From Syntrophobacter fumaroxidans MPOB (GTDB taxonomy: Bacteria; Desulfobacterota; Syntrophobacteria; Syntrophobacterales; Syntrophobacteraceae): a DNA stretch of 64,000 nt. The stretch spans positions 2,034,001 to 2,098,000 of the forward strand of contig NC_008554.1 of the NCBI RefSeq assembly GCF_000014965.1, in the 5' to 3' direction. Shown here piece after piece: positions 9,020-18,431 of this stretch (positions are counted from its first letter, which is position 1; each line of letters begins with the position of its first letter). Below the pieces are notes generated by a model that saw nothing but the letters and a program-made list of their open reading frames with translations, was not told the origin of the DNA and did no database searches. The position numbers and the translations under genes are program-made.

Positions 9020-9432
9020 TACCGGCTTGCCTGGAAAACGGATTCCAGGATGAATCGGTTTGCATGCTTCGGGGTGTCGCCCGATACGTGTGAATCACGC
9101 GGGAAATGGATTCCCGGGGGAACCTGCGCTCTTGCTTCGCGGGGGTTGTCGCGGGTGCGATGGGCAAGTGAGTACAAAACGGCAACACCGGGCGTGAGAG
9201 CATGAAGCTCTGCCCTGCAATTGCGCAGCTCATGGGAGCGGGTTTGTCCCCGCCTGTGTCACCTTCCGCCGATCCCTCGTTCCGGAATCCTGAACACAAA
9301 CCGGCACAACCGCCTTTCCACCGTGTATTCCCGCATTTCCGTCGGCAGGCCGAGCCCGGCGTGTTTCCGCCGCCGGTCCGCCCCGGTCGGACCTTCACTC
9401 ACTGCGACACGGCGGGAGTGCCGTGATGATTC
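9020..9432. other. Intergenic region between convergent genes, with two hairpins
   Basis: CCTGGAA/TTCCAGG (9030-9036 with 9043-9049) starts 11 bases after the response regulator stop codon, and CGGGAA/TTCCCG (9100-9105 with 9111-9116) follows. Neither has a T-tract, so they may be mRNA 3'-end structures rather than intrinsic terminators. The rest of the roughly 410 bases shows nothing recognisable. Confidence 0.4.
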
Positions 9433-10629
9433 CTATTGAAGGGCCGCCAGCGCGGTGCCGATTCGATCGAACCCCTCCTTCAGATCGTCCATCGACAGCG
9501 CATAGGAGATGCGGATGCACCGATCCTCTCCGAAGGGGCTTCCGGGCACCACGGCGACGTGTGCTTTCTCCATAAGGTAGTCGGCAAGGTCGAGCGAATT
9601 CGCAATGCTTGCGCCCCCCACCTTCCTGCCGAAGTAAGCGCTGAAATTGGGAAAGACATAGAAAGCGCCCGCGGGAGTCGGACACGTGACGCCGTGCAGC
9701 TCGCCGATCCTCGCAAGCACATATCGGGACCGCTCCTCGAAGGTTCGCACCATCTGGTCGACAAGACGCCGGTCGCCGTTGAGGGCGGCCAAACTGGCAT
9801 ATTGGGAGATGGAGGTCGGATTGCTGGTCGATTGCCCCTGGATCTTTGTGGCGGCGCGAATCACTTCCTCATTTCCGATCAGGTAGCCGATTCTCCACCC
9901 CGTCATGCAGTAGGTCTTGCTCACTCCGTTGATGATGAAACACCGGTCGATCATCCGTTCGTCCACCATGGCAAGGTTGGTCCACTCACGGCCTCCGAAC
10001 AGGATCCGACAGTAAATGTCGTCACTGGCGATGAGCACACCGGGGTGACGGGCGAGCACCTCTGCCAGTCCCTTCAGATCCGAAGCGGTGTAGTGGGTCC
10101 CCGTCGGATTGCTCGGACTGTTGATGATAAAGAGCCGGGTGCGGGACGTGATGGCCTTCTCGAGTTGCTCCGGCTGCAATTTGAACGCGTTTTGCTCGGA
10201 GCACGGGACCGCCACCGGAACCGCCCCTGCCAGTTCCACCATGTCAGGATAGGAGACCCAGTAAGGAGAGGGAATGATCACCTCGTCACCCGGATCCAGG
10301 ACGGCCTGAAACAGGTTGTACAAAGCGTGCTTCCCACCGCAGGAAATCAACACGTTTTCACGTTTGTATGTAAGGCCGTAGCCGTTCTCGATATCCCGGC
10401 AAACGGCGTCTTTGAGCTCGTCGATGCCGCCCACGGCCGTATAGCGCGTCTGACCGTTGCGCATGCTTTCCACGGCTGCTTCCTGAATGTGCGAAGGGGT
10501 ATCGAAATCGGGTTCGCCGACACCGAAGTTCACCACGTGAACACCACTCTGTTTCAGTGCCTTCGCCTTCGAATTGATGGTCAATGTGGCCGATGGTTTG
10601 ATTCTTGATACTCTTTCGGCAAGCTTCAT
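9433..10629 (-). CDS. aspC: Class I aspartate/aromatic aminotransferase (PLP-dependent)
   Basis: This 398-residue fold-type I aminotransferase transfers amino groups between aspartate (or related amino acids) and 2-oxoglutarate in the cytoplasm. PLP lysine is K238 in the GVSKTYCMTGWRIGY segment; the NPTG substrate-binding motif is at 174-177; the substrate-carboxylate arginine lies near RISYAL. The N-terminal VNFGVGEPDFDTP signature is typical of the Ib (Thermus/Bacillus) type. It follows truA by 14 bases on the same strand, probably in one operon. Exact substrate range cannot be read from sequence; Asp is most likely. Confidence 0.9.
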   Translation of the reverse strand: MKLAERVSRIKPSATLTINSKAKALKQSGVHVVNFGVGEPDFDTPSHIQEAAVESMRNGQTRYTAVGGIDELKDAVCRDIENGYGLTYKRENVLISCGGKHALYNLFQAVLDPGDEVIIPSPYWVSYPDMVELAGAVPVAVPCSEQNAFKLQPEQLEKAITSRTRLFIINSPSNPTGTHYTASDLKGLAEVLARHPGVLIASDDIYCRILFGGREWTNLAMVDERMIDRCFIINGVSKTYCMTGWRIGYLIGNEEVIRAATKIQGQSTSNPTSISQYASLAALNGDRRLVDQMVRTFEERSRYVLARIGELHGVTCPTPAGAFYVFPNFSAYFGRKVGGASIANSLDLADYLMEKAHVAVVPGSPFGEDRCIRISYALSMDDLKEGFDRIGTALAALQ

Positions 10630-10643
10630 TGCCTTCCCCTTTT

Positions 10644-11429
10644 CTAAGAGTTGCAGGTCAGGTCTTCAGTGTAGTGCACGGCCGTCAGAAACAAACCATG
10701 CGCCGGAGCGGTCATCCCCGCGCGTTTGCGATCCCTGCTCGACAGGATGTCGAGGAACTCTTCGGGAGCCCGCACCCCTCTGCCCACCTCGACGATCGTT
10801 CCCACGAGATTTCGCACCATGTGCCTCAAGAAACCGTTTGCCTCGAATACGAGCCTCATTTCCCCATTTTCCAGGCAGTCCAGGTCGGCCCTTCGAATGG
10901 TCCGCTCCGTCGATTTCACCTTGGAGCCGGATGCCATGAAAGCCGCGAAATCATGCCGCCCCAGCAGGCTTCCGAGACATTCGCGCATGCGCTGCGGTTC
11001 CAGCGGCTGGGGAACGTGCCATGCATATCGGCGCTGCAGGGCGGATCGTATGGGCCTGTTCAATATGTGGTACTCGTAGGTCTTCCCCGTGGCGGAAAAG
11101 CGCGCATGAAAGGACTCGGCCGCCACCTCGGCGTGCAGCACGACGATGTCGGGCGGCAGGAGGCTGTTGATGCCGCGCAGAATCTCCTCGGGCCTCAACC
11201 GGGTGTGGACGTGGAAGTTCACGACCTGGCCGCAGGCATGGACACCCGCGTCCGTCCGGCCCGATGCACGAACACCGACGGGCGATTGCAGCATGACCTC
11301 CAACCGGGATTCGAGCACCTCCTGGATGGTCAGCACCCCCAGCTGTCTTTGCCATCCGTGGTAGTGAGAACCATCGTATTCCAGGATGAGCTTGAAGTTT
11401 TTTCTTTCCGGGAGATCGTACTGGTTCAT
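10644..11429 (-). CDS. truA: tRNA pseudouridine(38-40) synthase TruA
   Basis: With a start at 11429 the protein has 261 residues and the catalytic aspartate of GRTDAGVHA falls at D60, the same number as in E. coli TruA. An upstream ATG at 11474 is also in frame; neither has a strong ribosome binding site. TruA isomerises uridines 38-40 in the anticodon stem-loop. Family landmarks include EYDGSHYHGWQRQ near the N-terminus and the RHMVRNLVGT segment near the C-terminus. It lies between argC and aspC on the same strand. Confidence 0.93.
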   Translation of the reverse strand: MNQYDLPERKNFKLILEYDGSHYHGWQRQLGVLTIQEVLESRLEVMLQSPVGVRASGRTDAGVHACGQVVNFHVHTRLRPEEILRGINSLLPPDIVVLHAEVAAESFHARFSATGKTYEYHILNRPIRSALQRRYAWHVPQPLEPQRMRECLGSLLGRHDFAAFMASGSKVKSTERTIRRADLDCLENGEMRLVFEANGFLRHMVRNLVGTIVEVGRGVRAPEEFLDILSSRDRKRAGMTAPAHGLFLTAVHYTEDLTCNS

Positions 11430-11534
11430 CGTCGTGACATCACGGGAATGCTTTCGGGTTGAGGGGGAGACCATCGGGGGCGTGCGCTTCTGCGCCCCTT
11501 CGGACGTCCCGCAATCCGCGGCATATCGAGGCGA

Positions 11535-12569
11535 TCAGGGTTGCCACGGAGCATCCTGCAGTCCGCAGTCTTCCGGAAATCCGCACATGATGTTCATGTT
11601 GCAGATCGCCTGACCCGAAGCACCGCGGGTCAGGTTGTCGATGACCGCGATCAGGACCGCGCGACCTGTCCTCGAATCAAGCCGCCAGCCGATGTCGCAA
11701 TAATTGCTGCCTCTCACCTGCAACGTCGTCGGCATTTCGGCGCGACACAAACGAACGAACCGGGCATTCCGGTAGAAGGACTCATAAGCAGCGCTGATGT
11801 CCTCCGGCGTCACTCCTTGAATCACGGTCGCGTACACGGTACTCAGAATCCCCCGGCTCATGGGGACGAGATGAGGCGTGAACGTGACGGCAAGCTTCTC
11901 TCCCGCAAGGCGGCTCAGTTCCTGCTCGATTTCGGGCGTATGCCGGTGTTCGCCGACTTTGTAGGCTTTGAATCCATCATTGACTTCACAGAAATGAACG
12001 GTCAGGGAGACCCCGCGCCCCGCGCCGGACACGCCGGACTTGGAATCCGCGATCAACGTGCGGGGGTCCGCCAGTTTCCCGGCGACAAGGGGGGCTGCCG
12101 CAAGAATGACACTGGTGGGATAGCATCCCGGGTTGCCGACCAGTCGAGCGTTCCGGATCTCCTCCCGGTGGAGCTCCGGCAGTCCGTACACCGCTTCCTT
12201 CAGCAGTTCCGGGGTCTTGTGCGGCTCATACCAGGCTTCGTACACGGCTGCGTCAAGAAATCGATAGTCGGCGCTCAGATCGACCACCTTCGCTCCTCCC
12301 TTGAGGAGATCCGGGATCATATCCATGGCCGCCCGGTGGGGCAGAGCGGTGAAAACCAGATCGGCCTCGGCCGCCAGCCGTTCGGGGTCCGGCTCCTCGA
12401 ACACCAGGTCACAATGCTTGCGCAGCGCCGGGTAGACTTTGTCGAGCCTCTGTCCCCGATGGACCCGCGAGGTGATCATCTTCAGTTCGGCATGGGGATG
12501 TCGATCGAGCAAACGCACAAGCTCGAATCCCGTGTAGCCGGATGCGCCGGCAATGGCAACCCGCAGCAT
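11535..12569 (-). CDS. argC: N-acetyl-gamma-glutamyl-phosphate reductase
   Basis: The 344-residue enzyme performs the third step of arginine synthesis, NADPH-dependent reduction of N-acetylglutamyl phosphate to the semialdehyde. The Rossmann motif GASGYTG is at residues 8-14 and the catalytic cysteine is C149 in GNPGCYPTS. The start at 12569 follows GAGAGGAAAGCT and begins directly with the first beta strand; a longer frame from 12605 lacks such a site. No other arg genes are adjacent, which is common in this group of bacteria. Confidence 0.94.
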   Translation of the reverse strand: MLRVAIAGASGYTGFELVRLLDRHPHAELKMITSRVHRGQRLDKVYPALRKHCDLVFEEPDPERLAAEADLVFTALPHRAAMDMIPDLLKGGAKVVDLSADYRFLDAAVYEAWYEPHKTPELLKEAVYGLPELHREEIRNARLVGNPGCYPTSVILAAAPLVAGKLADPRTLIADSKSGVSGAGRGVSLTVHFCEVNDGFKAYKVGEHRHTPEIEQELSRLAGEKLAVTFTPHLVPMSRGILSTVYATVIQGVTPEDISAAYESFYRNARFVRLCRAEMPTTLQVRGSNYCDIGWRLDSRTGRAVLIAVIDNLTRGASGQAICNMNIMCGFPEDCGLQDAPWQP

Positions 12570-12756
12570 AGCTTTCCTCTCGTACAATAAAATGTAGGGG
12601 GACACGCATCGCGCGCATCACCCCTATGATATGTTTGCGGCAAACCGGCGGCCGCAACGTTTCAACGTCGCCTGGAGCAGCCTTCAGGATGGCGTGATGC
12701 CGGGGGTTTCCGACAGTCTCCGTGATCCTGCCATGAACTGCAACGGGGAAGTCTCT

Positions 12757-13149
12757 CTACCGCTTGGAATACTGGAATCTTGCCCGGGCGCTTCGACGGC
12801 CGTATTTTTTCCGTTCCTTGACCCTCGAATCCCGCGTGAGAAATCCAGCTCTCTTGAGTACCTCTCGAAACTCCGGATTAAACTCCAGAAGGGCCTTGGA
12901 GATACCGTGACGGATCGCCCCCGCCTGGCCGGACCCGCCTCCGCCCAACACGTTCACGGTTACGTCCAGCTTGCCGAAGGTGCCCGTTAGAACCAGGGGC
13001 TGGTAAATGACCATTTTGCTGGTTTCGCGATCGATATACTCCTCGATCGTTCTCTTGTTGATGGTCACGGAGCCCGATCCCGGCTTGAGCCAGACCCGAG
13101 CGACCGCAGTCTTCCGTTTCCCCGTTGCGTAAAAACGCTGATCCGCCAT
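12757..13149 (-). CDS. rpsI: 30S ribosomal protein S9
   Basis: The 130-residue product has the full S9 family sequence, including the N-terminal [15 protein letters not shown] segment, the [15 protein letters not shown] core and the basic C-terminal tail ending in Lys-Arg that reaches the P-site tRNA anticodon. It follows rplM by 29 bases, the standard rplM-rpsI operon. Confidence 0.97.
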   Translation of the reverse strand: MADQRFYATGKRKTAVARVWLKPGSGSVTINKRTIEEYIDRETSKMVIYQPLVLTGTFGKLDVTVNVLGGGGSGQAGAIRHGISKALLEFNPEFREVLKRAGFLTRDSRVKERKKYGRRSARARFQYSKR

Positions 13150-13178
13150 CGCTGAACTCTCCTGCTATTCTTATTGTG

Positions 13179-13607
13179 CTACAAGGCGATCCTCGTCGGT
13201 TGCTGAGCTTCATGCGGATGCTCGGCGCCCTTGTAGACCTTGAGCTTCTTGATGAGCTTCCGGCCGAGCCGGTTCTTGGGAAGCATGCCCCACACCGCCA
13301 ATCGCAACAGCTTCTCCGGATTGCCGGCATTGAGCTTCCGCGCACTCTGCACTTTCACCCCACCCATGTAACCGCTGTGGCGATAGTACAGTTTCTGGTC
13401 CCATTTATTTCCGGTCAGCTGCACCTTGTCGGCGTTGATCACCACCACAAAGTCCCCGAGGTCCACGTGGGGGGTAAATGCGGGCAGGTGCTTTCCTCTC
13501 AGCCGCATGGCGATACGGCTGGCGAGTCTTCCCAGCACCTGGTTCTCGGCATCCACCAGGATCCATTTGCGCTGACTTGCTTCAAACTTCGCGCTGATTG
13601 TCTTCAT
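13179..13607 (-). CDS. rplM: 50S ribosomal protein L13
   Basis: The product has 142 residues, exactly the usual L13 length, when started at 13607, where GGAGAGCC lies a few bases upstream. It contains the [20 protein letters not shown] core and the [10 protein letters not shown] segment typical of L13. It is the first gene of the rplM-rpsI operon and has a strong sigma-70 promoter at 13652-13680. Confidence 0.97.
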   Translation of the reverse strand: MKTISAKFEASQRKWILVDAENQVLGRLASRIAMRLRGKHLPAFTPHVDLGDFVVVINADKVQLTGNKWDQKLYYRHSGYMGGVKVQSARKLNAGNPEKLLRLAVWGMLPKNRLGRKLIKKLKVYKGAEHPHEAQQPTRIAL

Positions 13608-13651
13608 TGACGGCTCTCCGCATCTAAAATAAGTCAAACCCGAAGCAGTGA

Positions 13652-13680
13652 TGTATAAAAGATCGGGTTTCCAATGTCAA
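13652..13680 (-). promoter_or_regulatory. Sigma-70 promoter of rplM-rpsI
   Basis: On the minus strand, TTGACA (13680-13675) and TATACA (13657-13652) are separated by 17 nt. The predicted start of transcription is near 13645, giving a leader of about 40 nt. It is one of the best promoter matches in the window, as expected for a ribosomal protein operon. Confidence 0.8.
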
Positions 13681-13750
13681 GAGCGTTCTTGCAGGCAGGA
13701 CCGAACCGCGTCGCAATTTTCGACGGGACCCGGGCGCCGTCCGCCAGTCG

Positions 13751-16021
13751 TCACGGCAGACCGGAGGGACTCTCTCCCGTCTTGTAGCCGAAACTGCCCA
13801 CCAGGTTGCCCAGACCGAGCAGGTTGAGCGAAACGATCACCCGCTCGTCGTTGTCTTCCTTCTCAAAGGCCACGCCGAGGGCCCAGCATCCGCGCAGGTA
13901 CTTTATCCCGTAGCCTTGCTTGTAAATCGTGCCCTGGTCGAAGGAGTAATCATGGTACGTGTTCAAATACAGGTTTGAAAACGTCTTGAACACGATTTCC
14001 GTGGTCAGCTCGTTGACGGGCATGTCCTCGCGGAACTGGTAGTCGAACCGCACCGCGTGGCCTTTCCCATCGTCCAGGGTCAGCAGGAAATCCTGGTGGT
14101 AGCCGTTGGGTGAGTCCGAATAAAGATTGGCATCGTAGGACAGCGTGAGGTAGCGCTTCGGCATGAGGTCGATCCGCATTCCCACGGATGTGAACCCCTG
14201 CTCCTCGCCGAAATTGAAAAATGCTTCGTCGGGCGGCGGGTCTTCGATGTTGAACAGCTGGTACAACTTCAACCGCGCGAATTCACGATAGCTTGTGACC
14301 GAATTCCCTTCGGAATCCTGCCGAACCTCCTTGGCCGTGAGGAACGTGGTGAACCCGTATCGCAAGGCGTTTCTCGCCTGATCCTGGTCCAGTCGATCGA
14401 ACCGCGGGATGTCTCCCTGGATGGCCTCCGGGACGTACTCATACACGACCTCGGGCCGTATGGCGTGCTCCAGCGCCACATAGTCGCCGATCTTGATCGG
14501 ATACACCCGATTCAGCCGCGTGCTCATGTCCATCCGCACATCGGTCAGGAACCTCCCCTGCAACTGGTTGAGAGAGCTGTCGCCCCCCCAGTCGACCCAG
14601 TACGAGGAGGCGCGCATCCCCACCGAAGGCTCGATGTCAATGTAGTTCTTGTAGTGCATCGGGTAGTGGACGCGCGGATACACGTCCAGGCGGTCCCCTT
14701 TGTAGCCTTCCCTGCGCCAGTAGTTGACCAGCGAGCTGTCGAACGTGTAATAGACCGGCAACCGCTCGATCCAGGACGGGATGACATTGAACGATACCGC
14801 AGGCAGCCGCTCGAACGTGAATTCGTCCCGGGAATCGTCAAGCTGTTCCCAATAGCGGATGTCCAGGCCGACCAGTGTCGACTCCGTCCTCTTGTCCAGG
14901 TACAAAGCGGATTCACGCGTCAAGGACGTTTTGTCGTCGAGTATGCCGCGTCCGAAGTAGTCGCGAAACACCTTGTTGGAATAGTCATAGGAGACCGATC
15001 CTTTCGTGAACTCCTGGAGAAAATTCCGGTCGCTCACGTAGTCGAGGTTCAAACGCGCCTCGATTTCCCCCGGCAAATCGAAATTGTGCCTGGCCCTCAC
15101 CCAGTAACGGTCCCGGGTCTGGAAAGGGTAGCCCTGGTCGAACAGGAAGTCCTTGTCGGCCTGGTCCCGCAAATAGTTGACCGCCCAGACCCCTTCGCCC
15201 CATGTCCGGTGATTGATGCGATACTCGGCGCCGGCCATGAAGCCGCGCTTCTCCATGTAACGGGCGAAAAGCGTCGCGTCCATGTCCCCCCGCATCGCCC
15301 AATAGAACGGAATCTCAAAATCCGCTCCATCCAGCTTGGAGTAACCGGCCCAGGGCAGCAGGAACCCGGACTGTCTCCTCTGGTCCACCGGAAGCGCGAT
15401 ATAGGGAGAGTAGAAGACGGGAAAATCCCTGATCCAGAAAGAGGTGTGGGTAGCCCAGGCAAAACCGTTCAAATTGACGTTCATTTCGTCGTACTTGATT
15501 TTCCAGTCCGAATTGGCCGGATCGCAGCTCGTCAGAAAGCCTTCCTTCATTTCGAACTGGTGGGGACCGATCTTGGTGATGTATTTCCCCTCCGCGTACA
15601 ACTGATTCTCGGCAAAATAGATGAGACCGCCGTCCAGCCACCCCGTTTCCATGTCCAGGTTCCATAGAACGTATTCGCCCTTCAGCCAGTTCCTTCCGTA
15701 CTGGAGAAATACATGTCCGCGCAGTTCCGCCTGCCTCTTTTCCATGTCCACGGTGGCCCAGTCGGCCTGGATGACACGTTCATGCGATGTGATCCGAACG
15801 CCGCCCTCCGCCGTGTAGACCTGTTTGGACTGGTCGTAGGCAATGCTCCCGGCTTCGATTCTCCATGTCCCCTGGACGGTTCCCAGAAAGCTTTCGCGGC
15901 TGAATCCGAGGGTTGTGACGCTCTTTGGCTCGGCAGCGCAGGGAACCGCGATCATGTGGAGAACCGAGGCAACCACGGTGAAGAGAACCGCACACATTGC
16001 GAGGTGTCTGGAATGGCTCAT
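13751..16021 (-). CDS. lptD: LPS-assembly outer membrane protein LptD
   Basis: The 756-residue precursor has a signal peptide (hydrophobic residues about 9-30, ending near CAAEP), an N-terminal OstA/jelly-roll domain (about 45-160, repeated VYTAEGGVRI-like strands) and a long C-terminal beta-barrel domain rich in alternating aromatic strands. LptD forms the outer membrane exit of the Lpt bridge and inserts lipopolysaccharide into the outer leaflet, together with LptE. The paired cysteines of E. coli LptD are not all evident. It sits next to folC on the same strand, 86 bases away. Confidence 0.93.
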   Translation of the reverse strand: MSHSRHLAMCAVLFTVVASVLHMIAVPCAAEPKSVTTLGFSRESFLGTVQGTWRIEAGSIAYDQSKQVYTAEGGVRITSHERVIQADWATVDMEKRQAELRGHVFLQYGRNWLKGEYVLWNLDMETGWLDGGLIYFAENQLYAEGKYITKIGPHQFEMKEGFLTSCDPANSDWKIKYDEMNVNLNGFAWATHTSFWIRDFPVFYSPYIALPVDQRRQSGFLLPWAGYSKLDGADFEIPFYWAMRGDMDATLFARYMEKRGFMAGAEYRINHRTWGEGVWAVNYLRDQADKDFLFDQGYPFQTRDRYWVRARHNFDLPGEIEARLNLDYVSDRNFLQEFTKGSVSYDYSNKVFRDYFGRGILDDKTSLTRESALYLDKRTESTLVGLDIRYWEQLDDSRDEFTFERLPAVSFNVIPSWIERLPVYYTFDSSLVNYWRREGYKGDRLDVYPRVHYPMHYKNYIDIEPSVGMRASSYWVDWGGDSSLNQLQGRFLTDVRMDMSTRLNRVYPIKIGDYVALEHAIRPEVVYEYVPEAIQGDIPRFDRLDQDQARNALRYGFTTFLTAKEVRQDSEGNSVTSYREFARLKLYQLFNIEDPPPDEAFFNFGEEQGFTSVGMRIDLMPKRYLTLSYDANLYSDSPNGYHQDFLLTLDDGKGHAVRFDYQFREDMPVNELTTEIVFKTFSNLYLNTYHDYSFDQGTIYKQGYGIKYLRGCWALGVAFEKEDNDERVIVSLNLLGLGNLVGSFGYKTGESPSGLP

Positions 16022-16107
16022 AGCTGCTCTTGATCAGGTTGTCTCGAATTTTTGGGTGCTCGTCGTCCCGGAAGCCTCACATCAACCCGGAACAGCGGTT
16101 CAGTCAC

Positions 16108-17394
16108 TCACCTTTCGATGGGCTCGCCGAACAATTCCTTCACTTCACCCGCAAAATAGAGCGAACCCGTGATACAGATCAAATCGTCCGGCCCGGCAAA
16201 TCGGCCCGCCTGCTGTATCGCCTCCGCCACATCGGGAATCACACAGTGATTTCCGGCATACGGCCTGGCCAATTGCCGCAGTCGATCCGCCTTCGCCGCT
16301 CGCGAATACCTGGGCTGGGTGAATATTGCCGTTTCGGCCAGGGGCAGCAACCGTCGAAAGATGCCGGCAATGTCCTTGTCTTCCATGATGCCCATGACCA
16401 GGTGAAGCTTCTGGTAGGTGAAGCAATTCCTCAGCGCGTCCCTCAGGGATTCGGCTCCCTGGGGATTGTGGGCGCCATCCAGAACAATGAGCGGTCTCCG
16501 GCCGAGGACCTCGAGTCGCGCCGGCCAGCGAACCGCTGAAAGGCCCAGTTCGACGGCACCGGAATCGATATAAAAATCCCCCTTCTCCTCGAGCACCTCG
16601 AGTACCGCTATGGCCAGGGCTGCATTGCGCACCTGATGCACCCCGGGCAGGCTGATCTCCAGGGAAGGCCAGTCCCATTTCAACCCCTGGTATCGGGCTG
16701 CCCCGCCGGGTCTTCTTCTCGCTTTGAATTCCTTGCCCAGCCGGTATAGAACGGCGCGCTTTCGCTGGCAGGTCGCCGTCAGGACACCGTGGACCAGGGG
16801 CTGCGTGACCCCGGTTACCACCGGCACCTCTTCCTTGATGATGCCGGCCTTCTCCCTGGCTATCGAGGACAGTGTAGAGCCCAGATATTCCTGATGATCG
16901 AAAGTGACATTCGTGATCACCGAAACCCTGGGATGAATCACATTGGTGGCGTCCAGCCGTCCGCCCATCCCCGTCTCGATGACCGCCCATTCCACATTCT
17001 CTTCCGCAAACAACAGCAGTGCCATGGCCGTAACCACCTCGAAAAACGTCGGCGGTTCCCGGTCGTCGATCTGCTTTCTCACTTTTTCAAATATCGCAAG
17101 GATGCGATCGATGCGCACCTCCCGCTCGTCGATACGAAACCTCTCGGTAAAGCGCACCAGGTGAGGCGAGGTGTACAAACCGACCCGCACCCCGTGTTTC
17201 CTCAACATGCTGGACAGCATGGCCGCGGTCGAGCCCTTGCCGTTCGTTCCCGCGATATGAATACAACGAAGACTGCGATGAGGATTCCCCAGCCGCATCA
17301 ACAGGTTGTTCGTGGAGTTGAGCCCGAATTTGATGCCGTGTTTCTGCAATCCGAACAAATAGTCCACGGAATCTTGGTACTCGGAAAGCGACAT
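16108..17394 (-). CDS. folC: Bifunctional folylpolyglutamate/dihydrofolate synthase
   Basis: FolC is a Mur-ligase-family enzyme adding glutamates to folates. The ATP loop GTNGKGS lies near residue 50, with the family segments TSPHLVRFTERFRI and FFEVVTAMAL (C1-folate-binding region) following. The start at 17394 gives the typical N-terminus (SLSEYQDSVDYLFGLQKHGIKFGL) with GAGGA upstream; in-frame ATGs at 17403 and 17421 are alternatives. About 428 residues is the normal length. It precedes lptD in the same orientation. Confidence 0.93.
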   Translation of the reverse strand: MSLSEYQDSVDYLFGLQKHGIKFGLNSTNNLLMRLGNPHRSLRCIHIAGTNGKGSTAAMLSSMLRKHGVRVGLYTSPHLVRFTERFRIDEREVRIDRILAIFEKVRKQIDDREPPTFFEVVTAMALLLFAEENVEWAVIETGMGGRLDATNVIHPRVSVITNVTFDHQEYLGSTLSSIAREKAGIIKEEVPVVTGVTQPLVHGVLTATCQRKRAVLYRLGKEFKARRRPGGAARYQGLKWDWPSLEISLPGVHQVRNAALAIAVLEVLEEKGDFYIDSGAVELGLSAVRWPARLEVLGRRPLIVLDGAHNPQGAESLRDALRNCFTYQKLHLVMGIMEDKDIAGIFRRLLPLAETAIFTQPRYSRAAKADRLRQLARPYAGNHCVIPDVAEAIQQAGRFAGPDDLICITGSLYFAGEVKELFGEPIER

Positions 17395-17710
17395 CTCAAG
17401 CATTCCTCGATCACCCCTCATCGGACGATATTATTGCTTCAGGCCTTTGCCGCCTCGTGATGAGAACTTTCGGATGTCATTTCGGCGAAAGCCGGAACCC
17501 GGGAGATCACGCTTTCCCCGGCCTTTGCGCCTGTCTTGGACGCCGATCCGGGGTTCGCCAGGATGATGACTCGCGCTGATGAGATTCTTCCAACGGCAAC
17601 ATTAATTACCCCCCAAGGCGGCAGAAAATCGTCGCCGCGGAGGTTTTCATCTATTACCACATTTCCGCCACGTTCGAAACGATCATTATTCCCACCCCAT
17701 GATACCGATT

Positions 17711-17838
17711 CGCGTTCAAGCCCTCGGAACAGGGAATCAGTGAACGGGGAGAAAGACGGGGGCAAGCCCCACTGTGATCCGCGCATTAGGGGCGCAGGGC
17801 TTTGTACCCTCCCGTCCGATGTTGCCGGTTTGAACGCG
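17711..17838 (+). promoter_or_regulatory. Cobalamin-type riboswitch with no obvious target gene
   Basis: A 128-nt element is closed by a perfect 9-bp stem, CGCGTTCAA (17711-17719) with TTGAACGCG (17830-17838). Inside are blocks matching the B12-box class: ACAGGGAATCAGTGA near 17730-17744, CCCCACTGTGATCC near 17767-17780, and GTCCGATGTTGCC near 17814-17826 just before the closing stem. The usual GCCACUGG arm is not evident, as in the shorter AdoCbl-II class. The next plus-strand gene starts 593 bases downstream. The fold is my inference from motif order; a covariance-model search would settle it. Confidence 0.65.
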
Positions 17839-17883
17839 ACTCCTTTGCTCAGGCACCCTCGTCATGCGCGGCGGATGAAAACA

Positions 17884-17905
17884 GGTTCACCTGGAACCCC
17901 GTTTT
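17884..17905 (+). terminator. Weak candidate terminator after the cobalamin riboswitch
   Basis: GGTTC (17884-17888) and GAACC (17894-17898) form a short 5-bp stem followed by CCGTTTT. It is 45 nt downstream of the aptamer, a plausible expression platform, but the stem is short. Confidence 0.3.
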
Positions 17906-18045
17906 CCGAGCACGCCGATACACAACGACCCGCGGTCGCGCGTTCCATCCGAAACGGCAGGACCCTGCGCCGAGACCGGAAATGCCCTGCAGCCCGGAAT
18001 ATCCGGTCCCCTTTCGTCTTTCGCCCCGCCGGTGGTTGAAATGAT

Positions 18046-18074
18046 TTGAATTGTCCCGGGGCCTTTGCTAGATA
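18046..18074 (+). promoter_or_regulatory. Candidate promoter for the GAF-domain gene
   Basis: TTGAAT (18046-18051) and TAGATA (18069-18074) are 17 nt apart. Transcription from here would give an untranslated leader of about 350 nt before the GAF gene. The leader includes a run of nine G residues (18189-18197); no riboswitch class was recognised in it. Confidence 0.4.
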
Positions 18075-18431
18075 GTATCGTTGTCGCAAGCTTGTGCGCC
18101 GGGTCGAGATATCCCCGCATGCCGTGCGCTGGAGGAAACGAGTCCTGCCAATGCGCTTTCCTCGGGGGAGATACGGCATGTTCTCCGCGGGGGGGGGAGG
18201 GGATCGCGTCTCTTCGGATGTGCACCGGACGATGTTCTTTCTCCATATAACAACCGAGAGAAAAGGTGAGTGTCGTGGCGGGAAGCGGCGGTGGCCGTGG
18301 AACCGCGGAGCCATTCACCCGGGAGGGGACCTTCCCGGGGCGTGTCTATTTTCGGCCGGCACGCGCGTGATTCGGGAACACAGCCGGAAACCCCGGGATA
18401 CCTTAGCTACCGCTCCAGAGGGATACCCATC

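Noticed and set aside
9030-9116. Two hairpins after the NarL-type gene, considered as intrinsic terminators
   Set aside because: Neither is followed by a T-tract; they are recorded only as possible mRNA 3'-end structures.
18187-18210. Run of nine G residues, considered as a phase-variation tract
   Set aside because: It lies in non-coding DNA and not between promoter elements or within a reading frame, so no switching effect is evident.
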